A stretch of DNA of 64,000 nucleotides from Gracilaria vermiculophylla (GCA_019155205.2 JAHNZQ020000308.1:4514642-4578641); one strand, 5' to 3'; numbered from the stretch's first letter, positions 21,540 to 33,314 are shown. Program-made: numbers and translations. Notes: generated from the letters alone by a model not told the origin.

Positions 21540-23655
21540 GTGGTGAAGAGCATCGAAATACCCGCGAGGAGTCAGGCCGAAGTCTGGGTTCAGACCTCTG
21601 CATCTGGCCTTTCATTCCTACAGGGGAGTCCACACCTGACGTCGAAGCAGCACCCCATGATGGCGAACGGTGTTGTGGAAGTAATACCGAACATCCCCTT
21701 CAGAATCGTGCTCGCTAACCTCAAGGAGTCGCCGTTTCGGCTCCAGAAAGGAATTGTCGTAGGACTGGCACTACCCGCCCCTGATGGACTGGCTCACCTT
21801 CCTCGATCGGAGGACTTCGTGGACCGCGATGCAATCGCCACCATCGAAGCACAAGCGACTTCCTCGGCTCCAGAGGAAGAGAGTCCTGCAACCTGGCAGG
21901 AGAAGCTCCAAATTGGCGATGATTTCGAAGGGTATCGCCACAGGAAAGTGGAGATGCTATCCGCCTTTGAGGATATGTGGTCTGGTCGCCTGGGTCAGGT
22001 CAGCCTTGCCAAGCACAGAATCCAGCTCACGCCGGATGCTAAGCCGGTACATCAACTCCCGAGGAGGGCCGGACCCCATGCGCGCGACTTTGAACGCGAT
22101 GAAGTCCACCGGATGCTGGAGAAGGGCGTCATAGAGCCTTCCACTTCCGAATGGGCCTCCTCGCTGGTGTTTTCCTAAAAGAAAGATGGAATCCTAAGGT
22201 TCTGTATTGACTACAGGCACCTTAACGAGGTGACGGTACGCGATTCGTACCCGATAGCCCGTATGGATGAATGTATCGTCTCCTTAGGCGCTGCGTCCGT
22301 TTTCTCCACGCTGGATGCCAACAGCGGCTACTGGCAGTTTGAGATGGACGACTCCGATAAGGATAAGACAACGTTAACCTCGCACTGTGGGATGTTCAGA
22401 TTCCTAAGGATGCCATTTGGATTGAAGAATGCACACGATACGTTCCAACAAGCAGTGGATATTATCCTGTCAAAGGTGAAGTGGCCTTACTTTTTCCTAT
22501 AAAATTTTGTACACATTTGCTATACTGATTTTTTTTACCATGCATTAAATGTTTTAAAACAATTACTATGAGATTTAAGTTTTTTTATAAATGTTAAACT
22601 TATACGTTCTTATCGGCAGTACGCTTTGGTGTATATCGATGACGTCTGTATATACTCTCGCAGCGTGGCGGAGCACTTCATTCATGTTAAACATGTGATC
22701 CAACTCCTAAAGGATGCTGCACTCACCTTAAAGCTGGAGAAAGGTTCCTTTTTCAAGTCGTCGGTGGACTACCTGGGGCACGTTGTGCCTTCGGGCCGCC
22801 TACAGGTTTCCGGGAAAACGCAGGACGCCATCAAGGAAGCTTGCCCTCCCACAAACCAGACGGAGCCCCGCTCCTTCCTTGGGTTGTGTAACGTCTTGCC
22901 GAGGTTTGTACCGAATTTCTCCCGTATAGTGGCGCCGTTAAATGGCCTCTTGGAGAAGGACAAGCCGACGCAATTGGCCATCTTGACGGATGAGGAGTCT
23001 GAAGCCTTCGTTACCTTGAAGAGGAGACTAATAGAACCACCAATCTTGGTACTTCCGAAGCGGCACGGCCGAGTGGTGCTGGACACTGACGCCTGCAAAT
23101 ATCAGGTCGGATGTGCCCCCCTACAGGAGCAACCAGAAGGTGGAGTTCAACCCATCGGATATCGGAGTCGCAGCCTCACACCTACAGAACGGAATTATTC
23201 CACCTCGGAGCGCGAATGTCTCGCCATCGTGTGGGCGGATTTGCTTTTACGCCCTTGCCTGGAAGGCGCACGCTTCACCTTGAGGACGGACCACGCACCA
23301 TTGAAGTGGATACTGTCCTTGACAGATGCTTCTGGTCGCCTGGAAAGTTAGAGGTTACGCCTCATGGAGTTCGCGTTTGACATCTTCCCCCGCCCTGGCA
23401 TTAAACACCAGGCTTCGGACGCGCTCTCGCAAATCTCCACCGATGGGGAAGATGAAACACCTTTGGAGGACAACATCCCTTGTCTGGTTATCCAGGACGC
23501 CGACGGGAAAGAAGGATCCGATGGAGAATGTGTGGAATGCTGTGAACCTGGATGAAAGTACAGTGGACTCCCTGAGGTGATGGCCTTTGTTGAGGAGGAG
23601 AAAGAAGTCCTCCCCATCACTGTGGCGGAGTTCCTGAAGGAACAGAGTACGGATG
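21540..23655 (+). pseudogene. Ty3 reverse transcriptase and RNase H, element B
   Basis: The frame at 21540-22178 holds the linker and the RT N-terminus ([39 protein letters not shown]). A stop then precedes FCIDYRHLNEVTVRDSYPI. The palm follows, then a 132-bp insertion, then LVYIDDVCIYSRSVAEHFI with the YIDD site, and the thumb and RNase H (LDTDACKYQVGC, FTLRTDHAPLKWILSLTDA). The last part (23364-23555) ends in GIKHQASDALSQISTD. At least two stops and the insertion inactivate it. Confidence 0.88.
22486..22617. other. 132-bp AT-rich insertion in the RT domain of element B
   Basis: Element A reads ...TGGCAGTACGC... across this point. Element B has GTGGC, then 132 very AT-rich bases, then CGGC repeated before AGTACGC. 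GGC is thus present on both sides, like a 3-bp target duplication. The insert has no clear terminal inverted repeat and no reading frame. Its base composition differs sharply from the GC-rich element around it. An intron is unlikely because no GT...AG pair restores the frame exactly. Confidence 0.7.
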
Positions 23656-23669
23656 CGTACTGCAAGGGG

Positions 23670-24232
23670 TGTTGGATGAAGTGCATGTGCTGTCACTGAC
23701 AACTAAATGTTCCGGGGACCATGGGCTGCGTTGAATGTTGACTCTGTCTGGTACACGTGTGCAGGTGTGCTACTCGGCACGTTCTTCACTACCATATCGT
23801 TTCCAGGTGTACACATTGCAAACTCAGCTTAATGCACACCGGATATGGTTTAGTGTAATGTGCCTCGTCATGGTAACTATACACACACATTGCCGTATGG
23901 ACACGAATGGTGGCGGAATACAGAGAGTGTAAGGTGGTTGAGTGAATTTGTGCATTGTCATGTTCTCGTGGGTGTACGGAACTGTCATGCCTTGTTGTGC
24001 CATGCTGTTGTAAGCAATATTGAATTGTGGCTAGAACATTTATGTCATGTTACAATATGATTGGTAGCTTTGAGTGTCTTGCCTTTGTAGTGTAATTTCT
24101 GATGCAATCTAGGCGGTGCGACTGAACCACTATAGAAGTCGTGGTCGAGGCACCTCCAAGTAAATCCAAGCCAGAGCTGGCGAACATTCTTAATATCCCT
24201 CCAACTTTCCCTTGCCCCTCTGACCTCCAATA
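23670..24232 (+). repeat. Solo copia LTR inserted in element B integrase
   Basis: 563 bp, TGTTGGATGAAG to CCTCCAATA, matching 33335-33897. The left flank ends AGGGG and the right flank begins AGGAG, a 5-bp duplication with one mismatch. Element A has the uninterrupted target (GCGTACTGCAAAGAGTGCC on its minus strand). Confidence 0.92.
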
Positions 24233-25663
24233 AGGAGTGCCTCGCAACTGTGGGGAGTTTGACATCGTCATTTGNNNNNNNNNNNNNNNNNNNNNNNNNN
24301 NNNNNNNNNNNNNNNNNNNNNNNNNNNNNNNNNNNNNNNNNNNNNNNNNNNNNNNNNNNNNNNNNNNNNNNNNNGCTATTCCTGTGCTGCTACTAGGGGG
24401 AATATACGGAAACACCGGACGCCGCTCACGCTGTTTCCACCTTCAGGACCTCTGGAGTTTGTGGCTATGGACATCTTAAGTCCTCTCCCCAAGACGGAGC
24501 GAGGGCACCGATTTATCCTCTTGATCACGGATCGTTTTTCCAAGATCACGCGTGCCATCCCCCTCCGGAGCACTACTGCAGCAGTGATTTCCGACGCCTT
24601 TCTGGAACATTGAGTTTAGCCCTACGGGATACCGTTGTACCTCCTCACGGAGAATGGCCCCCAGTTCGCGGCGAAACTCTTCAGCGCCGTTTCCGGAATG
24701 CTGGGGATGAAACAGTTGTTTACAACTGCGTATCACCCCCAGACAAATGTACAGGCGGAAAGGTTCAACAAAACCATCGCCTCGAGGCTGAAGCCCTATG
24801 TCGCGGACCACCAGAAGGAATGGAACGCATATGTGGGACCCCTCACGTATGCATAAAATCTACAGGTGCACCGCTCCACGGGGACTGCTCCTTTCAATTT
24901 CGGTGCTATCGCGCATCCCGCCAAGTGTCCTCATCGCGGCACGCGCCACAGCCCACCGGGCGGATGGGTCACAGACGCAAACAGCGGCACAAGCCAAACG
25001 CCCCATCCTAAGGCGATATGGGAACGCACTCTCCCTCGCGAAGGAGAGACTCAACGCCTCACAGAATAGATACAAACAGAACTTCGACCAAAAGGTTATG
25101 GAAGGCCCTCAACTGACGGAAGGCGACGAGGTTTTCCTCGACAAGGCCAGGGAAACCTCCTATGAACCGCCGGACGTCACGTACAAGTTAGCACCGACCA
25201 CCTCAGGGCCCTAAAAGCTCCTGTCCACCTATAGGAATACTGTCGACATTGAGGTGAACGGGCTCAGAGACGTCGTCTGCCGTGATAGGGTGACGAAAGT
25301 CCCAACGCCCAGCCTCCCAGGAATGCCAGTCACCACATCTCAGGGACAATGCACGGAAATTCCCCATCCGACCACCTCAGGCGCGGCGACACTACGGGAT
25401 ACTGGGAATCACATCACCGCTCTCTGTGAAAATTACTGGAGGCTCCCGATGCCATCCTGACCCCTGAAGGTTACATCTTCTACGCGGTGGACCATATCGT
25501 CTCCCATCGACAAACCCCTGCAGGAATACTGTACCGCATCCACTTGTTTGTGTACACCTCGAAGGACGACACGTAATAAAATCCGGAACATATCCCGGAG
25601 AACTTCCTCAGGCGATACCACGCCAATCTGGTGCGGAAATGCCTCTCCACATAGGCACTTCCG
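24233..25663 (+). pseudogene. Ty3 integrase and chromodomain-like tail, element B
   Basis: After the solo LTR and the gap (24275-24374) the reading shows EFVAMDILSPLPKTERGHRF with the first catalytic Asp. LLTENGPQFAAKLF follows, with Glu where Asp is expected, then YHPQTNVQAERFNKTIASRL with the catalytic Glu. The C-terminal part runs to 25214 with several stops (for example TGA after DAFLEH near 24613). Around 25440-25660 a decayed chromodomain-like segment ends in HIPENFLRRYHANLV. Frames differ between parts. Confidence 0.82.
24275..24374. other. Assembly gap (100 N)
   Basis: Exactly 100 undetermined bases, a conventional placeholder, inside the integrase zinc region of element B. The true length is unknown. 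Confidence 0.99.
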
Positions 25664-25677
25664 TTTAGGAAAGGGGG
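25664..25677 (+). promoter_or_regulatory. Internal polypurine tract copy, end of pol (B)
   Basis: TTTAGGAAAGGGGG followed by AGGGGG, at the position matching 5883-5903 of element A. Confidence 0.55.
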
Positions 25678-25894
25678 AGGGGGCCCCCGACCGGAGTGTT
25701 TTTCGCCTCCGCAGTCTATCCCCTACCTGGAGTTCTCTTTTTGGCCTCCAGGATGCCGTGCTCGCTTTCGGCATGATCCTACGGCGCCACTTCGTGTCGT
25801 TACGCAGGCGAGCACGCCCTATGTATATTGAAACTACCGTTCGTGGGGCTTCAGCTCCATCCGAAGGAACTTTTATTGGTCAGGGTCCTCTCAA

Positions 25895-27777
25895 CTACTG
25901 GTCAAAGAACCGAGTTGAATACTCCGCTTCGAGGCGCGCTTTCACTGTGAGCGCTTGGCTATCAAAGAACTCCGACGGCTTTCCTTGAGGGCCGCCACCG
26001 AGGCTCGTTGTGTCCGGGCCTTGTAGAGCTCTAAGACCCAAGTGCACGCCTCGCGCAGTGCCTCTATAGGAGAAGCCGCAGCAGGACGGCCGGTCACCAG
26101 ACACGCCTGCACCAACTCCTGGAAGGCAGCCTCCAGAGCCCCAGAGGAGACTCCTCCCGACTGTGCACCCGATGTTGCCACCTCCGTTGACGGCGTAATA
26201 ACCGCCACGAAAAGAGCCCCGGACGGCGGACCCGCTGGGCCAAAGGCTCCCCGACGGGACTCCGTGGGTTCCGCAGTGGAGGTCGGCAATGCCAAGGACG
26301 GAGTCAGGGACGCTGGAGGTGACGGCGGTGCGGAAACTGGAACGCTCCGCAGGCGAGGCTGAGGAATAAACGCAGGGACGCTCCGCAATCGGGGTTGCAC
26401 CACTGGGGCCGAAGGTACCGGGACGGGAGCAATGTCGTCCTCTTCCATGAGAGACACGGCAACTACCACTGCGGGAGCACTCGGCACTGCGGCGGGCCGT
26501 GACGTTATCACCTCAGGAGGTGCGCCCATATCTTTGGACGGAGGCGGTAACCGACGGGGCGCATCGTGAGCCAGACTCTCCATCAAGGGCTCGTAGTCGG
26601 GCACTCGGAGACGTGGCACCTAAGGAACCCGACAAGGCGCCAGACGGGGAAAGGTAGGGTATGCTCGCCCGTCATCGTCCCCATTTGGACTCCTTACAAT
26701 AGGGTGGAACTTGTCCTTGCCGTAGTCGTACCAGAGGAAACCCGGCGTGTCTTTCCACGCCACCTGGAGGTTGTAATCCAACAGCGTTTCCGCCTCTAAC
26801 TTACTCCATGCAGTGCCCTAAACCAGGTTTTGAATGCAAAAGGAGCGCAGGACCCGTATGATGGACGCCGAAAAAAGGATCAAACGCCCGGCGGTCGGCT
26901 GTTATGACGAGTCTCAGTAGAGGCGGCCATCGCGGCATCGAGTAGAGGGGGTTACGCCTTTGTGCGCCGCATGGAGGTACGCCATCAGGGTGCCGACCGC
27001 GAACTCCGTAGAAGAGACCAACATGACAAACAGCCCTAAAGAGTCACTAGGATGCAGGACCTCGGAGGTAAGATACGCAAAGGTCATGGGCGTCGCCACG
27101 CAGAGGTGCGGGGATACCCAGTGGTCCCTCCAGGAGTCGTTCACCTTGAGGTAGTACTTCGGGCGCTGCCCGGAAGGCCTGTCATGGACTTCCGTGTTAT
27201 GCCAACCATAGAAGTACCCGAAGGCGGTGCGTACTCGAGTCTCGTCGGCGAGATGCGTTCCCCATCGATTCCGGTTGAGCCAGTAGAGGCGATCGTATGG
27301 AGGATCAAACGGCAACACCGCGAAGGCAGAGTGCCCGTCGACAATGCTTCCGAGTCGCCCCGCTCTCTGGTGCGAGCTCTCCTTGTGGACCAATACCTGG
27401 AGTCAGGCCTGGACCTCTCGCTCCTCAGCGCACCTCAGGTATAGAGCATCGCAGTGTCCCACCGTGGTTGGAGGGTTTTCACCGTGCACCGGAGTATGAA
27501 ACCAGTGAGCTCGATATACATCCACGCGATTCTGCTTCTGGTCGTTCCATGCAACCTCCGATACGGCGCGGAGTCGCATCGCCTGAAGGTATTGGCCGAA
27601 GTGGTGAATTTAATCCTCCCCGGGACACGGGAGACTCAGGCGCCTATCGTAGAACGGGACGAAGACCTGCGTCGCACGATGATCGAAATGCTCTCCTAGA
27701 CGGAACGGGGCACCGGTTGAGGTGTGATACACCTTAGGGTTCGAAGGAGTTGTAGGCGCCGGAGTCGGAGAAGTCAT
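25895..27777 (-). pseudogene. Antisense accessory ORF of the Ty3 family, broken copy B
   Basis: The reading starts at the conserved Met (27777, MTSPTPAPTTPSN), goes through GEHFDHRATQVFVPFYD, and after a frameshift enters 27393-26914 (YDRLYWLNRNRWGTHLADET, STEFAVGTLMAYLHAA). Stops follow in the segment QVAWKDTPGFLWYDYGKDKF. The next part, 26619-25942, has LRVPDYEPLMESLAHDAPRR, a Pro-rich part with QPRLRSVP repeated, and SGALEAAFQELVQACL. Two further stops and a late frameshift precede the C-terminus near 25895. It matches copy A over its length. The 28191-27778 region is open upstream of the Met but poorly conserved. No domain was recognised. Confidence 0.7.
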
Positions 27778-28353
27778 GCCGAAGGTGTAGGAAGCTGGAT
27801 GAATGGCGACCAAATGTGTGATAGCACCTGAGGAGAGAGATTTGACACCGTTTGGGGAACGACCCACGGTTATATGCCCCACTGAGGAGGGAGCCGCGTC
27901 AAGCCGCCATTGTCGAATTCGAGAAGAAGCCGGGCGACCGGAATCAGGCGAGGTATGGAGCACCATAGCGAGGCGCGCGTTCATATCCAACGGAGAACAA
28001 CGGGGATGCAGACGAAAGGATAATAAGTCTTGCACCTTCACGGAGATTACATGAGCGGAAGCGGGGAAGCGGGTGTTTCCAAAAGAACAAGCCTCGAAGG
28101 AATCGGAGCGGTGAGTGCCTCCAGGGGGTCGGTAAATCCTCGGGACTGACCTACGCTCCTTCCACGGAAGATGCGCGCTTGCATCGCGCACGGCACGCCG
28201 GAAGACGCGGACATTTTGCTCCGCTCACTGGCGCGGCAGCACCAACGGTTGACACCAAGAAGGAGGAGGCGCAGCCGGATTAAGAAGAAGAAGGGCCCAC
28301 AAACGCCACAAGGAATGAAACGCGAGCCCGCGGCATTACGCTGCGCAGGAGTT

Positions 28354-28903
28354 TGAAGTATTACAGTGGCTGCTGAGGAAGTAAGGTGGTGTGGCCTTAT
28401 GGTGTAATACTCCTAAGGAGGGCTCGTATCTTATTAGCTGGGCCACGGGGTGCATAATTCCGCCCACGTGCGCTACAGTATCCTTAGGTGACGGTAGAAT
28501 TCTTATTTATTTTAGTTAATCTATGCAGGTAGTTAGTAAAGTAGTCAGACCTCCCGAGGCGGGCTCCCGGCTTGGTATTTAACCCAAGATCAACCTCTGG
28601 GGAGGTAAAGGCTAGCACCCTTGAGTCTTCATCTACTTTTCTGGTTGGGGACTCTCGTCGATCATCCTCAGGTTTCTAAGCCGGCGATCCCCAGGTCGCA
28701 TCATAGCAGCGCCTGTAGGAGCATTGTCCGCCCAGTGACCCTCTTTCTCCGCTTGGTGTTAGCGGATCCCCTTTAAGAATTCCTCCGGCTCCCGACAGCG
28801 GATACTGGAGACCACCTTTAGGAACACGCACCTTCGGAGTCAACAAAAACTCCTAACGGAGGTTGTGCTTTACTACCTCGAGAGGAGGGCTGACAATACC
28901 GCA
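28354..28903 (+). repeat. 3' LTR of Ty3 element B
   Basis: 550 bp, TGAAGTATTACAGTGG to GACAATACCGCA, with a slightly divergent start. The sequence before it (CTGCGCAGGAGT) corresponds to a point about 130 bases upstream of the LTR in element A, so the polypurine tract seen in A is missing here. Confidence 0.88.
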
Positions 28904-29108
28904 CCAATGGTCCCTTCACGAGTCGTACACTTTGAGGTAATCCTTTGGACGCTGCCCGGAAGGCATATCATGGAACTCCGTATTGTTGTAACCAAAAAAG
29001 TATACGAAGACGTTCCACACTCGGGTTTCCTCCGTAAGGTGCATCCCCCATCATTTGCGATTCACACAGCAGAGGTGGTCATTAAGGAGATCGAATGGCA
29101 GCTCCGCA

Positions 29109-29187
29109 TATTCATAGTTCTAATGGTGAACTGTGCGCCCTGTGTCACAAGATAGTATAGCGCAAATAGCTCATCTGTTTACTAACA
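29109..29187 (+). repeat. Left 79-bp TRIM LTR
   Basis: TATTCATAGTTC ... TTTACTAACA, paired with 34048-34126. It carries TAGCTCATCTGT (29167-29178), resembling a pol III A box. Confidence 0.82.
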
Positions 29188-29202
29188 GGTTATGGGCCCA
29201 GC
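29188..29202 (+). promoter_or_regulatory. Primer-binding site, initiator tRNA-Met anticodon-arm type
   Basis: GGTTATGGGCCCAGC directly follows the LTR. It is complementary to GCTGGGCCCATAACC, the anticodon arm of eukaryotic initiator tRNA-Met. Priming from a tRNA fragment at this arm is established for Drosophila copia. The same sequence recurs at 33898-33912. Confidence 0.78.
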
Positions 29203-30401
29203 CCCGCTGACCTCTGCTGCTAACCTTTGTGTATCGCCGCTCTCCCTCACCGCCGTTCACCCGCGTTGCTCCGTCGTTCTCTCCGTCGTTCCGTTGCATC
29301 GGATGTGTTGACCGTATGGTTGGTCGGTTTTGTTATTTTTCTTTCGGTCTCGCGTTCCTCCCTGAGGGCGTTGTGTTGGTAGTGGTTCGACGTTGGTTCT
29401 GCTGTGTCATCGTGTTCGGGTTATCGTTGTAGCCCGTGTTTGTTGATCGCTACTTCTTTCGTTTGGTCTCCCTCTGTTCTTCTTGTTGGGATCCCCGCGT
29501 CGTGTTTGCTGGTTCTGATCCGAGAGGTTGAGGACCGTAATTTTGTTGAAGTCTGGGCACTATCGTGTTGTGTCTCAGCAGTTTGTGTGAAATCTGGGAT
29601 TTGTGATTCCCAGTTTCTGTGTTTTGTGTCATCATTTGGTGACCAGTGCGACGAGCGGTTGATCCGTAGTACTTTAGGTGATTCCTGGTACTGCGGGGAC
29701 ATTAGCCTGGCGACTTTATCCAAAGCAGGTGTGTCTGTCAAGCGGGCTCCCCACCGGTTCTACTTTTGTAGGGCTGATAACGGTGTTGGTCGGAAGACCT
29801 GGCGAGTACCGCGGGATCACCTGTGGACGGGGTGTCGTGGCGCACTGCACTTGGTTCGTGATGATCTGTGTCAGAACCTGACTTTGGGTCGGGTGCTTGG
29901 ACTGTTGAGAACGATACCCATAACGAGCTTTTGATCCGGGGACCCAGGTCTTCCGGTGAGGCGACGTGGCACAGGCTTATCTCCGGTGAAGCCGCGAGTT
30001 TCCTTTATTGGTGCTCGTCTGCAGCGTACCTTGGGGTCAAAGTAACTTCAGTTTGAGGTTACGCAAGTTCTTGCATGAGACCAGAGAGGGCTAACTTGGT
30101 GAAGACATATATTTGGTCATTAACCATTTTCTGGAAGTCTCGTAAAGAGCAAAGCACCTTCTCCTTGAGCGTAAGAGGAGGCAGACAGAAGAAAGTGCTT
30201 TCTATCCGAAAGAACTCCGGGGATCAGAGGTCCGACCTCTATGGTGCGCGGATTGCTGCCCGCGATCCTGCCTGTGCCATCCGTCTATTGATCTTATTAG
30301 TTGTTTTTTTTGTTTGTTGTTTGTTGTTTGTTGTTTGTTGTTTGTTATTGTTTGCTGTTTTCAAGCCATCCATTTCCTCTAAGTAATACATCTTGCAAAA
30401 C
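29203..30401 (+). other. Leader of the copia internal domain
   Basis: About 1.2 kb between primer-binding site and the gag ATG. It holds G/T-rich sequence, no convincing coding frame, and a low-complexity run built on TTGTTTG at about 30299-30355. A packaging or translation-control role is possible but nothing specific is visible. Confidence 0.5.
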
Positions 30402-31346
30402 ATGGACTCGTTCAGTGGGGTCAAAATTGAAGAGTTGGGTGAGGATAACTTCCATGTATGGAAGCAAAAGATTGAGCTACTACATGCGCTCAAAGGCCTC
30501 GATGATCACCTTGACTCTGTACGACCCACCGACGAAAATGAGCTGTCTACTTGGAAGAAGAAAGATGCCAAAGCCAGAGCAATCATCGGCCTAACTCTCA
30601 GTGATGAGCATTTGGACCATGTAAGGGACGCTGACAACGCCGCCGACATTTGGGAAGCCATCTGTGATGTGTTCCAACGCAAAACTTTGCTCAACAAAAT
30701 CAACGCCCGACGGTCCTTCTACTCTGCGAAGATGCATGATGATGAGAAAATGTTACAGTTCATCAACCGTGTACGTCATCTGGCATCGGATCTCAAGTGT
30801 ATGGGCGTTGTTATTGAGGAGAAGGACATCGCTATGGCCATCCTGTGTGGACTTCCGGATAGATTTGAGCACCTCATTGTGGCAATTGATACCACATTTG
30901 GCGATCGCCTACTCGCTTTAGTGTTTGTGAAGAGTCGTCTGCTGCAGGAAGAGCAGCGAATGAACGATCGTGCCAAGGAGGAGTCCGGAAGTGAAGCAGC
31001 GTTTGTCGGGCGACAGTCGCGAAAGAAGGGCGTTGTGTGCTACTACTGTGGCATCAAGGGTCATATCCAGAGAAACTGTTTCAAAAAGCAACGTGATGAG
31101 GCTAACAAAGATCAGGATGCTGCTGCTTATGCAAGCGTACACAATGCTCAATGCAAAAATAAAATTACGTGTGACAGTGATTCTGACTACGTTTGCCTCA
31201 TTGCTCGTGGAGCCGCCAAGGCCACTAACAATGACTGGATTGTTGCGTCTGGTGCTACCGCACACATGAACTTTGACGACTCCATGTTCCAATCATTCGA
31301 GAGCAAGGCAGCTTCTGGTGTGAGTATCGGAAATGCTTCCAAATAA
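30402..31346 (+). pseudogene. Copia Gag and start of protease
   Basis: The ATG at 30402 opens MDSFSGVKIEELGEDNFHVW, a UBN2/copia-type Gag (DIWEAICDVFQ, MLQFINRVRHL, MAILCGLPDRFEHLI). A perfect CCHC zinc knuckle follows (CYYCGIKGHIQRNC, C-x2-C-x4-H-x4-C), and then the start of protease. The protease site reads DWIVASGATAHM: the catalytic Asp of the usual D-S-G is Ala. The frame ends in TAA at 31344-31346 and joins in frame to the end of integrase, so most of protease and the whole integrase core are deleted. Confidence 0.88.
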
Positions 31347-33314
31347 GAATCGCATGGCTATAAGCTGTGGGATGAGCAAAAGAGCAATGTGGTCGTGTCA
31401 AGAGATGTGAAGTTTGATGAACGCAATGACTCAGATGAGAGTACTGATCATTGTGAAGATGACTACGCCGAGACGGAAATCCCGGTAAAGTCCAAGTCTG
31501 ATCAAACCTTCACTTCTCAACCACCAGTTGAACCCATTACTGAGGATAGTGACACGGGCACACATCCAGATGAGATCCCAGAAAGCGGTCCCGATCACTC
31601 CACCGACGTTCCAGAAGATGCTCTAGATGTGCAACAGCCAGTGCCATTGCGTAGGTCTACTCGTGTGTGGAAGCCGACTTCGTTTTATGGGCGTCCAACT
31701 GCTCTACTCACAGCCAGTGATGACATTCCCGTGTCGTTTCAAGATGCAGTTTCACGCCCTGATTTCAAGGCGTGTACGAAGGCAATGCACAGTGAGTATG
31801 AGTCGTTGATGGAGCATGACACATGAGAGCTAGTGCCGAGGCCAGCAGGCAGCAACGTGATATCGTGCAAGTGGGTGTTTGTGCAAAAGTTTGAGGCAGG
31901 TGCCAACGTTGAACCGACAGTTCGTTACAAGGCCCGCGTAGTTGCTCGAGGTTTCCTGAAGATCGAAGGTGTGGACTTCTCTGAGATTTATGCACCAGTG
32001 GTCAAATTCACGTCTGTGAGAATGCTTTTGTCCATAGCTGCAGTCGAGGATTACCATTTACACCAAAAAGACGTCAAAACTGCGTTCCTGAAAGGTGACC
32101 TCGAGGAAACTGTGTACATGGTGCAGCCGGAAGGATTCATCCAGGCAGGGAACGAGCAGCTTGTATGTCGCTTGAAAAAGGCCATCTATGGGTTGCGTCA
32201 AGCACCCAGACAATGGCATGCCAAGATATACTCGTTCCTTGTACAAGAGATGAATCTGACACCCAACGACGCCGACGAATGTGTGTACACCGGAATGATA
32301 CTGGGAGTGGTTATGATCATTGCTCTGTATGTGGATGACTTGTTTATTGCGAGTCCAAGTATTGAGACAATGAATTGCGTCAAGGCAGAACTGTCTGAAC
32401 GTTTCCACATGAAGGACCTCAACGATGCACGCATTGTACTTGGATTCGAGATCCGACGTGCTCGACCCAAGAGACTGTTGTATTTGACACAGTCTGCATA
32501 CACGCGCAAGGTTCTGGAACGGTTCGGAATGCTACAGTCAAAGCCAGTTGACACTCTCATGGACTCTGGTGTGAACCTCAGCGTTGTTGACGAGCCTCTG
32601 ATGCACATCCCATATCGTCAAGTGATTGGCTGCCTCATGTATCTCTCTGTGGGAACTCGAACAGACATATCGTTTGCTGTTGCTAAACTTGCAAAGTATG
32701 TCAAAAAGCACTCAGAGGTTCACTGGAAGGCACTAAAGCGCGTCATGCGGTACCTCAACGGCACTCTCTCCTTTGGACTCACATATGGCTCTATTGCAGA
32801 TACTCAGCTTCATGGGTACGTGGACTCTGATTGGGCAGGTGAGAGCACTAATCGCAATTCCACCAGTGGATACGTGTTCATGATGTGCGGTGCTCCGTTG
32901 TGTTGGAGCTCGCGCCAGCAGGAAGTAGTTGCACTTTCCAGTGCTGAAGCTGAGTATGTGAGTCTGTGCTCCGGGACCAAGGAGGCGATCTGGCTTTGGC
33001 GACTGTGGAATGGCATCGGCAACGCAAGCGGTATGCATTTGGGCAAGGCCGTGAAGATCTTGGTTGAACCCACTACTGTGTATGCGGACAAACAGGGTTG
33101 CATTGACCTCGCTCGAAATGGAGTTGTGAACAAACGAACCAAACATATTGATGTTCGCTTTCACTTCACCAGAGAGGCTTTGCAGGACAAGGCCATTGAG
33201 TTGCAGTACTGCCCGACTGAGCGTATGGTTGCCGACATGCTGACAAAACCACTTGGTCGCGTGAAGCTGGAGAAGTTCCGAGGTGAGAGTGGCCTGATGC
33301 CCCTAGACGTCTGA
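31347..33314 (+). pseudogene. Copia integrase tail, reverse transcriptase and RNase H
   Basis: In the same frame as gag, the reading begins ESHGYKLWDEQKSNVVVSRD, the conserved end of copia integrase, then an acidic linker. A single TGA (31824-31826) replaces the Trp codon of the NxxWELVPRP motif. From 31833 a 493-residue open frame gives the complete RVT_2 domain (CKWVFVQKFEAGANVEP, VKTAFLKGDLEETVYM, YGLRQAPRQWH, ALYVDDLFIA). Copia RNase H follows (HGYVDSDWAGE, SSAEAEYVSL, NKRTKHIDVRFHFTRE) and the end DMLTKPLGRVKLEKF. The polypurine tract comes 10 bases after the stop. Apart from the one stop, RT and RNase H look well preserved. Confidence 0.92.

Larger units (their letters stand above)
17946..28903 (+). 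mobile_element. Ty3/gypsy LTR retrotransposon B, about 11 kb
   Basis: LTRs at 17946-18500 and 28354-28903 enclose gag, protease, RT, RNase H, integrase and a chromodomain-like remnant on the plus strand, with the antisense ORF on the minus strand. It is the sister of element A but better preserved in gag and protease. It carries a 132-bp AT-rich insertion in RT, a solo copia LTR in integrase (23670-24232) and an assembly gap. The outer flanks (TATAC left, CCAAT right) do not match, and the right flank is the interior of element C's antisense ORF. Confidence 0.93.

Noticed and set aside
22486..22617. Intron in the RT of element B
   Set aside because: No GT...AG boundaries exactly remove the extra bases; the flanking GGC repeat fits an insertion better.
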